Origin: JACPFV01 sp038043245
Lineage (GTDB): Bacteria > Pseudomonadota > Gammaproteobacteria > Nevskiales > Nevskiaceae
NCBI GenBank assembly: GCA_038043245.1
Contig: JBBTCH010000001.1
Span: 930,001-994,000 of the forward strand
DNA: 64,000 nucleotides
Direction of reading: 5' to 3'
Shown here: piece by piece, positions 23,356 through 32,374 of the stretch
How the letters are laid out: every line of letters starts with the position of its first letter
Position numbering within the stretch: the stretch's first letter is position 1
Notes under the pieces: model-generated
What the model saw: the letters and a program-made list of their open reading frames with translations, nothing else
The model's database searches: none
Told to the model about the DNA's origin: nothing
Program-made: the position numbers and the translations under genes

Positions 23356-24524
23356 GCGCCGCGCATCGCGATGTCGTCACGATTGACGATCTCTCGGATC
23401 AGGACATCGAGAACATCTTCCAGCTCGCCGACGGCTATCTCGAGACGATGGCGCCGCAAGATACGCCGGACCGCATCCGTGGAAAATTGGACGTGGCGTC
23501 GGGACGCATCATGGCCACGCTGTTCGCCGAACCCAGCACGCGCACGCGGTTCTCCTTCGAGTCCGCCATGCTGCGGCTCGGCGGTCAGGTGCTGGCAGCG
23601 TCAGACGCCGCTTCAACCTCGTTCTCCAAGGGCGAAACCATCGCCGATGCCGTGCGCGTGGTCGAGAACTACGCCGACCTCATCGTCATCCGCAGTCCGC
23701 TCGAGGGTGCCGCCCGCGTCGCCGCGGATTTCGCCTCGGTGCCGGTGATCAATGGTGGCGACGGCAGCCACCAGCATCCGACCCAGACCCTGTACGACCT
23801 CTACACCCTGCGCCGCGAGTATCCGGACTGGTGGCGTAACCGCGCGCGCAAGAATCTCACGGTGCTGCTGCTCGGTGATCTCAAAAACGGCCGCACCATC
23901 CATTCACTGGTGTACGCGCTGGCGCGCTTCGGCGTGCACATCCATGTGCAGTCGGCGCCAGGTCTTGGCCTGCCGCCGCATGTGCAGCGACGTCTGCACA
24001 GCGATTTCAACTGCCAACCCATCCCGGGCAGCGTGCTCAAAGGCACACGCAAAGGCTTCGACGCGATCTATGTCACCCGTTTCCAGGCCGAGCGCAGCGG
24101 CTCCGGCGAGGGCGCGGCGTATCCGGTGGTGGATCTCAAGTTCCTCAAGGCGCCGCAATACCGCCACGCCCGCGTGCTGCACCCGTTGCCGCGCGTCGAG
24201 GAACTGGGGTACGACCTCGATCAGGATCCGCGCGCGGTCTATTTCAAGCAGGCCGCTTTTGGGGTGCCGGTGCGCATGGCGCTGATCACCTATCTGCTGA
24301 GTCTGGATCAGCGCGTGAAGACGGCCGCCGCCGCGCGGCCGATCGCATCCCGGGTCGCGCCGGACAGGAAATGCCCCAACGCACGCTGCGTTTCAAACAA
24401 CCCGGCCGAAAGCCGACATCTCGCGCAGCGCTTTTACGTCGTGGCGCACAAGCCTCAAACCCTGCGCTGCATCTACTGTGAAAACGAATTCACCGTTGAG
24501 GCGAAGGCGAAGGTTTTGAGATAG
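23352..24524 (+). CDS. pyrB: Aspartate carbamoyltransferase catalytic chain with fused PyrI-like zinc domain
   Basis: Condenses carbamoyl phosphate with aspartate, the first committed step of pyrimidine synthesis. Residues 1-320 are a full catalytic chain: STRTR (62-66), SKGETIADAVRVV, HPTQTLYDLYTL, HPLPRVEEL. The protein is 390 residues instead of about 310. The extra tail carries Cys341-X4-Cys346 and Cys373-X2-Cys376, the same spacings within each pair as the zinc-binding domain of the PyrI regulatory chain. The nucleotide-binding half of PyrI is absent. The Zn domain of PyrI normally contacts the catalytic chain, so this may stabilise a fused holoenzyme; that is inference. The ATG overlaps ruvX. 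Confidence 0.93.
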   Translation: MSAAHRDVVTIDDLSDQDIENIFQLADGYLETMAPQDTPDRIRGKLDVASGRIMATLFAEPSTRTRFSFESAMLRLGGQVLAASDAASTSFSKGETIADAVRVVENYADLIVIRSPLEGAARVAADFASVPVINGGDGSHQHPTQTLYDLYTLRREYPDWWRNRARKNLTVLLLGDLKNGRTIHSLVYALARFGVHIHVQSAPGLGLPPHVQRRLHSDFNCQPIPGSVLKGTRKGFDAIYVTRFQAERSGSGEGAAYPVVDLKFLKAPQYRHARVLHPLPRVEELGYDLDQDPRAVYFKQAAFGVPVRMALITYLLSLDQRVKTAAAARPIASRVAPDRKCPNARCVSNNPAESRHLAQRFYVVAHKPQTLRCIYCENEFTVEAKAKVLR

Positions 24525-24545
24525 CTTCCCGCTGCGGTGTATATT
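24516..24545 (+). promoter_or_regulatory. Candidate sigma-70 promoter for pilH-pilJ
   Basis: TTGAGA (24516-24521) and TATATT (24540-24545) are each one mismatch from consensus and 18 bases apart. They overlap the end of pyrB and lie about 53 bases before the pilH start, which fits separate transcription of the detached chemosensory pair. Confidence 0.55.
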
Positions 24546-24598
24546 GTCCGCAACCGCGCCGGCGATTCACACGGCGCACGAAGAAATCAGGGGGATAT

Positions 24599-24967
24599 AT
24601 GGCGCGCATCATGATCGTGGACGATTCGCCCACGGACGTTCAGCATCTGAAAAGCATCCTGAACAAGGCCGGGCATCTGGTCAGCGAAGTCACCGCGGGC
24701 GCCGATGCGATCACGCGGGCCAAGGCGGAAAAGCCGGAAGTCATCATCATGGATGTGGTGATGCCAGGCGTGAACGGCTTTCAGGCCACGCGCATCCTGT
24801 CCAAGGACCCGGAAACCGCGCACATTCCGGTGATCGTGGTCAGCGCCAAGGACCAGGAAACCGACCGCGTCTGGGCGCTGCGTCAGGGCGCCAAGGAATA
24901 CTTGATCAAACCCTTGATGAAAGAAGCCGACCTGCTCGACAAAATCAAGGCGGTGTTGACCAAGTAG
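24599..24967 (+). CDS. pilH: Twitching motility response regulator PilH
   Basis: A 122-residue stand-alone receiver. It has acidic residues in IMIVDDSPTDVQHL, phospho-Asp in IIMDVVMPGVNGFQATR, KDQETDRVWALRQGAKEYLIKP, and a matching C-terminal helix. VVMPGVNGFQATR and KDQETDRVW are characteristic of PilH, which opposes PilG and favours pilus retraction. It directly precedes pilJ (27-base gap). In Pseudomonas it sits between pilG and pilI; here it is about 5 kb away on the other strand. Confidence 0.93.
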   Translation: MARIMIVDDSPTDVQHLKSILNKAGHLVSEVTAGADAITRAKAEKPEVIIMDVVMPGVNGFQATRILSKDPETAHIPVIVVSAKDQETDRVWALRQGAKEYLIKPLMKEADLLDKIKAVLTK

Positions 24968-24994
24968 CACAGTTTTTTGGGGAGGGATTTCAAT

Positions 24995-26902
24995 ATGGCC
25001 GATAAAAAAACCGGGGCCACCAGTCGACGCGACGTGCTGTTGCTCGTGCTGGCGACGCTGTTCATGGGCGCCACCATCGGCGGCTTCGTCTACTTTCAGA
25101 AGGTCAGCGGTGAGAATTCCACCTGGCTGACGCTGGCCAAGCAGCTGTCTTCGGACGTCACCACGATTTCAGCGGTCGGCCGCGACGCCACCCGCGGCGT
25201 CGACCCGGACTTCGGCACCTTGGAAGCCCTGTCGATCGCCTTCGACGAAAACATCAAGGCGCTCAGCGAAGGCGATCCCGGCAACCAGATCGTCGCAGCG
25301 CCCGGCGCCACCCGCGAGAACCTCAACGCCGTCGCCACCGCTTGGAAAGGCATGAAGACGGCGGTGGATGCGATGGTGCAGAACGAAACGGCGTACTCCA
25401 ACACGCGCGACAACATCGGACAGCTGACCGAACGCATCGACAGCGTCATGGAAGCGCCGATCACGCCGGTGCAGGAAGCACAGTTGCAGCGCATGAAAGT
25501 CACCGCCGCCGAAGTACTGTCCGCCGGTCGTGATGCCGCGACGACCGCGGCGCGCCTGCAGGAGATGGCCAAGAGCTATGCCGGCGGTAGCGGGCCCGGC
25601 TTGCGCGAGATCACCGACCTGATCATCGCGGACGCGCCGGCCGTTGCCACGCTGCAGCAGAATGCTGCGGTCCTGCAGGGCGAGGCGCTGAACGTCATCG
25701 CCAACGCCAAGACCTTCGAGCAGAGCCTGATCGACTACGCCGTGCGATTCCAGTATCTGCCGATCGCGGTCATCAGCGCCGGCGGCCTTGCGCTGATCTC
25801 GCTGGCCGGATTCATCGCATTGTTCCTGCTCACGGCGCGCCGGCAGGTGAAAGTGTCCTCGGACGAGGCGCGCGTCGCCGCCGAAAAAGACAAACTGCAG
25901 CAAGAAGCGATTCTGAATCTGCTCAACGACATCGGCACGCTGGCCGACGGCGATCTGACCGTCAACGCTAAGGTGACCACCGACTTCACCGGCGCCATCG
26001 CCGACTCCATCAATTACGCGATTGACGCCATGCGCGGCCTGGTCGGCACCATCAACAACACTTCGACTGAGGTCGCCACCGCCGCGTCCGGCACCGCCGA
26101 GACGGCGCGCAAGATGAACGAAGCCTCGGAGCGGCAGGCCAAGGAAGTGGGTAACGTGACCGCGGCCATCGTCTCGTCCTCGCAGCAGCTGCAGCAGGTC
26201 GCGACTCGCGCCGAGCAGCTCGCCGGCGAAGCGCAGAAATCCGTGCAGATCGCGCACAGCGGCGCTGACACCGTGAACCGCGCCATTCAAGGCATGACCG
26301 CACTGCGCGAGCAGATCCAGGACACCTCCAAGCGCATCAAGCGCCTGGGCGAGTCGTCGCAGGAGATCGGCAATATCATCGAATTCATCAACGACATCGC
26401 CGAACAGACCAACACGCTGGCGCTCAACGCCTCGATCCAGGCGGCCATGGCCGGCGAACAGGGCCGCGGGTTCGCGGTGGTCGCCGACGAAGTCCAGCGA
26501 CTCGCCGAACGCGCCACCAACGCTACCCGCCAGATCGAAAATCTGGTGAAGACGATTCAAGCCGACACCGGCGAAGCCATCGTCTCGATGGAACGCTCCA
26601 CCGCCAACGTGGTGGTGGGCGCCAAGAGCGCGGAAGAAGCCGGTCAGTCGCTGACTCAAATCGAATCGTCGTCACTGACGCTGGCACGCCTGATCACCGA
26701 AATCTCCGGCGCTGCGCGCGACCAGTCGGCGCAGACCAACAAGATCGCCGGCACCATGCAATTGATCCGTGACATTGCGGTACAGACTTCCAGTTCGGCG
26801 TCACAGACGGCACAAGCGGTAGGCGAACTGAACGTGATGTCTGAAAAGCTGCGTGAGTCCGTCGCCGGCTTCCGCCTGCCCGAGGGCGGCGCGGCGGCCT
26901 AG
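24995..26902 (+). CDS. pilJ: Pilus-associated methyl-accepting chemoreceptor PilJ
   Basis: The 635-residue receptor of the Chp system, in the inner membrane. TM1 is at about 14-34, a periplasmic domain at 35-250, TM2 at about 252-280, then a HAMP-like linker and the MCP signalling domain, whose tip is EFINDIAEQTNTLALNASIQ and GFAVVADEVQRLAERA. The N-terminal periplasmic part resembles the PilJ domain. ATG 24995 is preferred over GTG 24977 because a strong GGGGAGGG Shine-Dalgarno lies just upstream (24979-24986). A GC hairpin with AATTTT (26909-26930) follows and may terminate. Confidence 0.93.
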   Translation: MADKKTGATSRRDVLLLVLATLFMGATIGGFVYFQKVSGENSTWLTLAKQLSSDVTTISAVGRDATRGVDPDFGTLEALSIAFDENIKALSEGDPGNQIVAAPGATRENLNAVATAWKGMKTAVDAMVQNETAYSNTRDNIGQLTERIDSVMEAPITPVQEAQLQRMKVTAAEVLSAGRDAATTAARLQEMAKSYAGGSGPGLREITDLIIADAPAVATLQQNAAVLQGEALNVIANAKTFEQSLIDYAVRFQYLPIAVISAGGLALISLAGFIALFLLTARRQVKVSSDEARVAAEKDKLQQEAILNLLNDIGTLADGDLTVNAKVTTDFTGAIADSINYAIDAMRGLVGTINNTSTEVATAASGTAETARKMNEASERQAKEVGNVTAAIVSSSQQLQQVATRAEQLAGEAQKSVQIAHSGADTVNRAIQGMTALREQIQDTSKRIKRLGESSQEIGNIIEFINDIAEQTNTLALNASIQAAMAGEQGRGFAVVADEVQRLAERATNATRQIENLVKTIQADTGEAIVSMERSTANVVVGAKSAEEAGQSLTQIESSSLTLARLITEISGAARDQSAQTNKIAGTMQLIRDIAVQTSSSASQTAQAVGELNVMSEKLRESVAGFRLPEGGAAA

Positions 26903-26908
26903 CCCGTT

Positions 26909-26932
26909 CCGGCTCTGAGCCGGAGTAATTTT
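26909..26932 (+). terminator. Possible terminator after pilJ
   Basis: CCGGCT/AGCCGG with a 3-base loop (26909-26923) is followed by a short T-rich stretch (AGTAATTTTC). The stem is short and the T-run imperfect. Confidence 0.4.
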
Positions 26933-27023
26933 CAAGTCTTGCCGCTTCCGCGCGTCGCCACTATCCTTGCCGACCCGTTGCGCACCCCGGTGCGTGACGA
27001 CCTTTCATCGCACAGGACTCGCA

Positions 27024-28676
27024 ATGACTTTTCAGGCCGATCTCGAGCAGCTGCTGGGACTCAAAACCGTCACGTATAAATACAATCTCGCCAAAGACGA
27101 CCTGTTTCACGAGGCGATCAGGAACGACCGCGGCCGGGTGAAGAAGAGCGGCCCATCCGACGCACAGAAAGCATTTGCGACGAAACTCGGCGTCAAGGGC
27201 CCGCTGGTCTACTACACCGACCCGGACTGCACCGGACGCCGCACCAAGGACACCTACGCGGTGAAGTGGCCGGACGTCGCCGACGAGATCTGGTTCAAGG
27301 CTGACCTCAATCCCTACGATCCCGAGAAGTATCAGGCGCTGCTCAAGCGCGTCGTCGAACACGTCAACGCGAAGCGATCCACGCTGTACGTGAAAGACGT
27401 CTTCATGGGCAACGACCCCGACCTCGCGGTGCCGTACCGCTTCGTCGGCGAATACGCGACTCACGCGATGTTTGCGGACAACATGTTCCCGAAAAGCCTG
27501 CCCGGCGTGAAGGACGTGGAGGCGCGTCGCTGGACCATGCTCAATGTGCCCAGCTTCGTCTGTGACCCGGCGCGCGACGGCTGCCGCGCCGAAGCGGCCG
27601 TGATCATTGATACGAAAAACCGCATCGGCCTGGTCGCCGGCCGCGCCGACTATTGCGGCGTGGTCAAAAAAACCATCTTCACCGTCGGCAACTACCTGCT
27701 GCCCAAGCAGGGCCGGTTGTCGATGCACTGTTCAGCCAACGTCGGCGCCAACAACGACGGCGCCATCCTGTTCGGCCTCTCCGGCACCGGGAAAACCACG
27801 CTTTCCGCGGATGCGTCGAGAAAACTGATCGGCGATGACGAGACCATCTGGTCCGACAACGGCCTGTGCAATCTCGAAGGCGGTTGTTACGCCAAGCTGA
27901 TCAACCTCGACAAGAACGCCGAGCCGGTGATCGCCGCGGCGATGTCGCAGGCCGGCTGCATCATCGAGAACGTGCCGCCGCTGCCGGGCAAGACGATGGA
28001 ACAGTGTCATCCGGACGAACTCGACCTCAATGACGGTTCCATCGCCGAGAACACGCGACTGTCCTACCCGCTGAGCGTGGTGCCGAACGTGATGCCGAAC
28101 GCACGCGGCCCGCACCCGCAGACCATCGTGCTGCTGACCGCCGACGCCTTCGGCGTACTGCCGCCGATCTCGATCCTCGACGCCAAAGACGTGATGTACC
28201 ACTTCGTCTCCGGGTTCACCGCGCGCGTCGCCGGCACCGAGGTCGGCGTCACCGAACCGCAGCCGACATTCTCGGCCTGCTTCGGTGGCCCGTTCATGGC
28301 GCACAAGCCCAACGTCTACGCCAAGCTGCTCGGCGAGAAGATGCAGAAGCACCAGGCTCGGTGCATCCTGCTCAACACCGGCTGGAGCGGCGGGGCTTAC
28401 GGCACCGGCAAGCGCATGAGTCTGAAAGTCACCCGTGCGCTGCTCAACGCCGCACTGAATGGCGAACTCGACGGCGTAGAAACCGAGACGCAGCCGATCC
28501 TGAACCTGAAAATGCCCAAGTCCTGCCCCGGCGTGGACAACGGCATCCTCAATCCGCGCAACACCTGGGCCGACAAGGCCGGCTACGACGCGCAGGCGAC
28601 CAAGCTGCGCGACATGTTCCGCGACAATTTCAGGAAGAAAGGATTCGCCGCGTTCGGGATCGAGGAAAGGATATAA
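27024..28676 (+). CDS. pckA: Phosphoenolpyruvate carboxykinase (ATP-dependent)
   Basis: Converts oxaloacetate and ATP to PEP, the entry step of gluconeogenesis. The 550-residue protein has the ATP-type signatures MHCSANVGANNDGAILFGLS and the P-loop GLSGTGKTTLSAD, then GDDETIWSDNGLCNLEGGCY (metal/ATP site) and NTGWSGGAYGTGKRM. These separate it from the GTP-dependent PckG type. ATG 27024 with AGGA 8 bases upstream is preferred over an upstream in-frame start at 26967. It appears to be a single-gene unit, though the next gene follows within 62 bases. Confidence 0.95.
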   Translation: MTFQADLEQLLGLKTVTYKYNLAKDDLFHEAIRNDRGRVKKSGPSDAQKAFATKLGVKGPLVYYTDPDCTGRRTKDTYAVKWPDVADEIWFKADLNPYDPEKYQALLKRVVEHVNAKRSTLYVKDVFMGNDPDLAVPYRFVGEYATHAMFADNMFPKSLPGVKDVEARRWTMLNVPSFVCDPARDGCRAEAAVIIDTKNRIGLVAGRADYCGVVKKTIFTVGNYLLPKQGRLSMHCSANVGANNDGAILFGLSGTGKTTLSADASRKLIGDDETIWSDNGLCNLEGGCYAKLINLDKNAEPVIAAAMSQAGCIIENVPPLPGKTMEQCHPDELDLNDGSIAENTRLSYPLSVVPNVMPNARGPHPQTIVLLTADAFGVLPPISILDAKDVMYHFVSGFTARVAGTEVGVTEPQPTFSACFGGPFMAHKPNVYAKLLGEKMQKHQARCILLNTGWSGGAYGTGKRMSLKVTRALLNAALNGELDGVETETQPILNLKMPKSCPGVDNGILNPRNTWADKAGYDAQATKLRDMFRDNFRKKGFAAFGIEERI

Positions 28677-28737
28677 AGCCGGCCAGCCGCGCAAAGGCTT
28701 CGGACGCCTCAAAGCGGCTTCAAAAACCTGCAAGTGG

Positions 28738-29346
28738 ATGTCGCCTTCCATGAACGTCCAACGCATTTTCTGCATCGGCAAGAACTACGCCGACCACGTG
28801 GCCGAGCTCGCACATCTCGGCCATGGCGCGGACGGCGATTGCGTCGTATTCATGAAACCGGCCTCATGCATCGTGCCGGTCGGGCAGCCGATCCGGTTGC
28901 CGAAAAATCAGGGCGAGGTTCACCAAGAAGCGGAACTGGTGGTGCGTCTGGGGCCCAACGCGCAGGTCACTCATCTGACACTCGGCCTTGACCTGACACT
29001 GCGTGAATTGCAGACCCAGCTGAAAAACAAGGGCGCGCCCTGGGAGCTCGCCAAGGCGTTTGACCACGCCGCCCCGCTTGGCGACTGGCATCCCTACCGT
29101 GGCGAAGACTTGCAGGCGCTGGAATTCAGCTGCCACGTCAACGGCCAGCCGCGCCAACACGGCCACACCCGCGACATGCTGTATCCGGTAACCCGGCAGA
29201 TCGAGATTCTCGCGCGCAGCTGGCGGCTCGGTGACGGCGACGTGATTTACACCGGCACACCCAAAGGCGTCGGGCCGCTGCGGGCGGGCGATCGCGTCAC
29301 GCTGGAGTCAGCGATAACCGGCCGGTGGGAATGGATCTGCGAGTGA
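28738..29346 (+). CDS. Fumarylacetoacetate hydrolase (FAH) family protein
   Basis: A 202-residue cytosolic enzyme of the FAH/YcgM superfamily. It has FCIGKNYADHVAEL near the N-terminus, KPASCIVPVGQPIRLP, the metal-binding HQEAELVVRLG (Glu-x-Glu type), GKAxD replaced by AKAFDHAAPLGDW, and the C-terminal DVIYTGTPKGVGPLRAGD. The family includes acylpyruvate hydrolases and oxaloacetate decarboxylases/tautomerases. Following pckA, an oxaloacetate-related activity is tempting but unproven. ATG 28738 or 28750 could be the start. Confidence 0.87.
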   Translation: MSPSMNVQRIFCIGKNYADHVAELAHLGHGADGDCVVFMKPASCIVPVGQPIRLPKNQGEVHQEAELVVRLGPNAQVTHLTLGLDLTLRELQTQLKNKGAPWELAKAFDHAAPLGDWHPYRGEDLQALEFSCHVNGQPRQHGHTRDMLYPVTRQIEILARSWRLGDGDVIYTGTPKGVGPLRAGDRVTLESAITGRWEWICE

Positions 29347-29400
29347 CGCGCGCTTTGTTATCGCCTACTATCTAGCGAATCATTCAGGGGCCGGGGAATC

Positions 29401-31140
29401 ATGTCAGTCAATCCTCAGGTTGCAGCACCGGGCGGCTTTCTCGGCGGTCTGGCGCGGCGTCTGGCCGCTGACAAGCTGCTCGACGAGGCCAAGGTGCGCG
29501 AGCTGCAGGAAGAGGCCAAGAAAACCGGCGTGCCTTTCGTTTCCCTGCTGGTCGAGAAGAAAGCGCTGACGGCCGTCCGCATCGCCGAAGCCGCCAGCGC
29601 CGAGTTCGGCGTGCCCCTGGTAGACCTGTCCACCCTCGAACTGGACCCGGACGTGGTCAAGACGCTCAGCGAGAAACTGATGCGTCAGCACCGCGCGCTG
29701 CCGCTGTTCAAGCGCGGCAAGAAGATCTATCTCGGCGTCTCCGACCCGACCAATCTGGCGGCACTCGACGAAATCAAGTTCGCCACCGGCCTTGCCACCG
29801 AGGCGATCTTGGTCGAGGAAGACAAGCTCGCCAAAGGCATTGACGCTGCGCTTACTGCGCAGTCCTCGGCGGCGATGGACGTCGGCGACGATGATCTCGC
29901 CAACATCAACATCGAAGAAGGCGGCGGTGATGAAGACAAGGGCGGCGACGTCAGCAAGTCCGACGCCGACGATGCGCCGATCGTCAAGTTCGTCAACAAG
30001 ATCATGGTGGATGCGATCAACCAGGGCGCGTCGGACATCCATTTCGAGCCCTACGAAAAGTTCTACCGCATCCGCTATCGCAAGGACGGCGAGCTGAAGA
30101 CCATCGCGCAGCCGCCGGTGAACATGGCCGGTCGCCTGGCCGCACGCGTCAAGGTCATGTCCAAGATGGACCTGGCGGAGCGGCGCATTCCGCAGGACGG
30201 CCGCATCAAACTATACCTGTCCAAAACCAAGGCGATCGATTTTCGCGTCAGTACCTGCCCGACGCTGTTCGGCGAAAAAATCTGCGCGCGCATTCTCGAT
30301 CCCTCGTCGGCCCAGCTTGGCATTGACGCGCTGGGCTACGAGCCAGAACAGAAAGCCGCTTACATGAAGGCCTTGCAGTACCCGCAAGGCATGATTCTGG
30401 TCACCGGCCCCACGGGTTCGGGCAAAACCGTGTCGCTCTACACCGGCGTTAACATCCTCAACACCGAAGACGTTAATATCTCGACTGCGGAAGATCCAGC
30501 GGAAATCAACCTGCCCGGCATCAATCAGGTCAATGTCAATCCCAAGGTCGGACTCACCTTCGCCGCGGCGCTGAAAGCCTTCCTGCGCCAGGACCCGGAC
30601 ATCGTGCTGATCGGTGAGATCCGAGACATGGAAACCGCCGAGATTGCGGTCAAGGCGGCGCAGACCGGCCACTTGGTGCTTTCCACCCTGCATACCAACG
30701 ACGCACCGCAAACGCTGACGCGCCTGATGAATATCGGTATCCCAGCCTACAACCTGGCTTCGTGCGTGAAATTGATCATTGCGCAGCGGTTGGCTCGACG
30801 TTTGTGCAAGAGCTGCAAGCGGCCCGCCGACATCCCCAAACTGGAACTGGTCAAGCAGGGTTTCACCGAAGCCGAAGTCAACGATCCGAATTTCGTGATC
30901 TACGAAGCCGTCGGCTGCGACCAATGCGACAACGGTTACAAGGGCCGTACCGGTATCTATCAGGTGATGCCGTTCTCCAACGCCATGGGCCGCATTATCA
31001 TGGAGGGCGGCAACCAGATTCAGATTGCCGATCAGGCGCAGAAAGAAGGCATCGCCGACCTGCGTCGGTCTGCACTGACCAAAGTCAAAAACGGCCACAT
31101 GGATCTGGCCCAGGCCAATGCAACCACGGTGGATGAATAA
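29401..31140 (+). CDS. pilB: Type IV pilus assembly ATPase PilB
   Basis: The 579-residue hexameric ATPase that drives pilus extension at the inner-membrane base. It has an N-terminal MshE/GspE-N domain (about 20-150), an acidic linker (about 165-190), Walker A GPTGSGKT (about 338-345), Walker B DPDIVLIGEIRD, and a C-terminal zinc tetracysteine (CKSC, then CDQC about 40 residues later). The start at ATG 29401 is preceded by GGGGAATC. A weak -35/-10 pair (GTGACG, TACTAT at 29366-29371, 17-base spacing) lies upstream. It overlaps pilC by 1 base. Confidence 0.96.
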   Translation: MSVNPQVAAPGGFLGGLARRLAADKLLDEAKVRELQEEAKKTGVPFVSLLVEKKALTAVRIAEAASAEFGVPLVDLSTLELDPDVVKTLSEKLMRQHRALPLFKRGKKIYLGVSDPTNLAALDEIKFATGLATEAILVEEDKLAKGIDAALTAQSSAAMDVGDDDLANINIEEGGGDEDKGGDVSKSDADDAPIVKFVNKIMVDAINQGASDIHFEPYEKFYRIRYRKDGELKTIAQPPVNMAGRLAARVKVMSKMDLAERRIPQDGRIKLYLSKTKAIDFRVSTCPTLFGEKICARILDPSSAQLGIDALGYEPEQKAAYMKALQYPQGMILVTGPTGSGKTVSLYTGVNILNTEDVNISTAEDPAEINLPGINQVNVNPKVGLTFAAALKAFLRQDPDIVLIGEIRDMETAEIAVKAAQTGHLVLSTLHTNDAPQTLTRLMNIGIPAYNLASCVKLIIAQRLARRLCKSCKRPADIPKLELVKQGFTEAEVNDPNFVIYEAVGCDQCDNGYKGRTGIYQVMPFSNAMGRIIMEGGNQIQIADQAQKEGIADLRRSALTKVKNGHMDLAQANATTVDE

Positions 31141-32357
31141 TGGCTCAAGCAGCAGTCGCAAAAGACTTCACCTTCGTCTGGGAAGGCACTGACAAGAAAG
31201 GCCAGCGCGTCAAAGGCCAGAACTCGGGCGCCAGTGAAAGCCTGATCAGGGCGCAGCTGCGCAAGCAGGGCATCACGCCGATCAAGGTCAAGAAGAAATC
31301 CGGCATGGGCGGCAAGGGCAAGGCCATCACCTCCGGCGATATTTCCATCTTCAGCCGCCAGATGTCGACGATGATGAAAGCCGGCGTGCCGCTGGTGCAG
31401 TCGCTGCAGATTGTCGGTAGTGGCCACGAGAACCCCAACATGGCGACGATGATCATGACCATGAAAACCCACATTGAGGCCGGCAACTCGTTCGCCTCGG
31501 CCTTGGCCATATTTCCGCTGTACTTCGACAACCTGTTTGTGAACCTGGTGGACGCGGGCGAGAAATCCGGCGCGCTTGAAGCCCTGCTCGACAAGATCGC
31601 CACCTACAAGGAAAAAACCGAAGCGATCAAGAAGAAGGTCAAGAAAGCCCTGACCTACCCGATCGCCGTGCTGGTGGTGGCTTTCGTGGTCGCCGGCATC
31701 CTGTTGTATTTCGTGGTGCCGCAATTTCAGGCGCTGTTCCAAGGCTTTGGCGCCGATCTCCCCGGCCTGACGCAGATGGTGGTAGACCTGTCCGAATGGT
31801 TGCAGGCGAACTGGTACATCCTGCTCGGCGTCATCGGCGCGATGTACGCCGGAATCTCCCAAGCCTTCAAACGTTCCGAGAAATTCCGGCATGGCATTGA
31901 CCGCTTGATGCTGCGCCTGCCCATCATCGGCGACATCCTCTACAAGTCGGCCGTTGCTCGATTCTCGCGCACGCTGTCCACCATGTTCGCGGCCGGCGTG
32001 CCGCTGGTGGATGCGCTGGACTCGGTGGCCAAGGCGGCCGGCAACATCGTTTACGAACAAGCCATCATGGCCATGAAAGACCAGGTCTCGACCGGCTTGC
32101 AATTGCAACTGGCGATGAACCAGGCAGGCGTGTTCCCGCCACTGGCCGTGCAGATGATCGCGATCGGTGAAGAATCCGGAGCGCTCGACGCCATGTGCGC
32201 CAAAGTCGCGGATTTCTACGAAGCCGAAGTGGATGCGCTGGTCGACAGTCTGTCGTCACTGATGGAACCGATCATCATGGCCTTCCTCGGCGGCATGGTC
32301 GGCACCCTGATCATTGCCATGTATCTGCCCATCTTCAAGATGGGCTCGGCGGTCTAA
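31140..32357 (+). CDS. pilC: Type IV pilus inner-membrane platform protein PilC
   Basis: A 405-residue GspF-family membrane protein that couples the PilB and PilT motors to pilin. There are two similar cytoplasmic helical domains (IFSRQMSTMMKAGVPLVQSL at about 78-97, and RFSRTLSTMFAAGVPLVDAL at about 276-295) and three transmembrane helices, the last at the extreme C-terminus (about 372-396). Length and domain repeat match PilC. ATG 31140 shares a base with the pilB stop (TAATG). Confidence 0.96.
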   Translation: MAQAAVAKDFTFVWEGTDKKGQRVKGQNSGASESLIRAQLRKQGITPIKVKKKSGMGGKGKAITSGDISIFSRQMSTMMKAGVPLVQSLQIVGSGHENPNMATMIMTMKTHIEAGNSFASALAIFPLYFDNLFVNLVDAGEKSGALEALLDKIATYKEKTEAIKKKVKKALTYPIAVLVVAFVVAGILLYFVVPQFQALFQGFGADLPGLTQMVVDLSEWLQANWYILLGVIGAMYAGISQAFKRSEKFRHGIDRLMLRLPIIGDILYKSAVARFSRTLSTMFAAGVPLVDALDSVAKAAGNIVYEQAIMAMKDQVSTGLQLQLAMNQAGVFPPLAVQMIAIGEESGALDAMCAKVADFYEAEVDALVDSLSSLMEPIIMAFLGGMVGTLIIAMYLPIFKMGSAV

Positions 32358-32374
32358 CGGAATTCCAGGAATAA

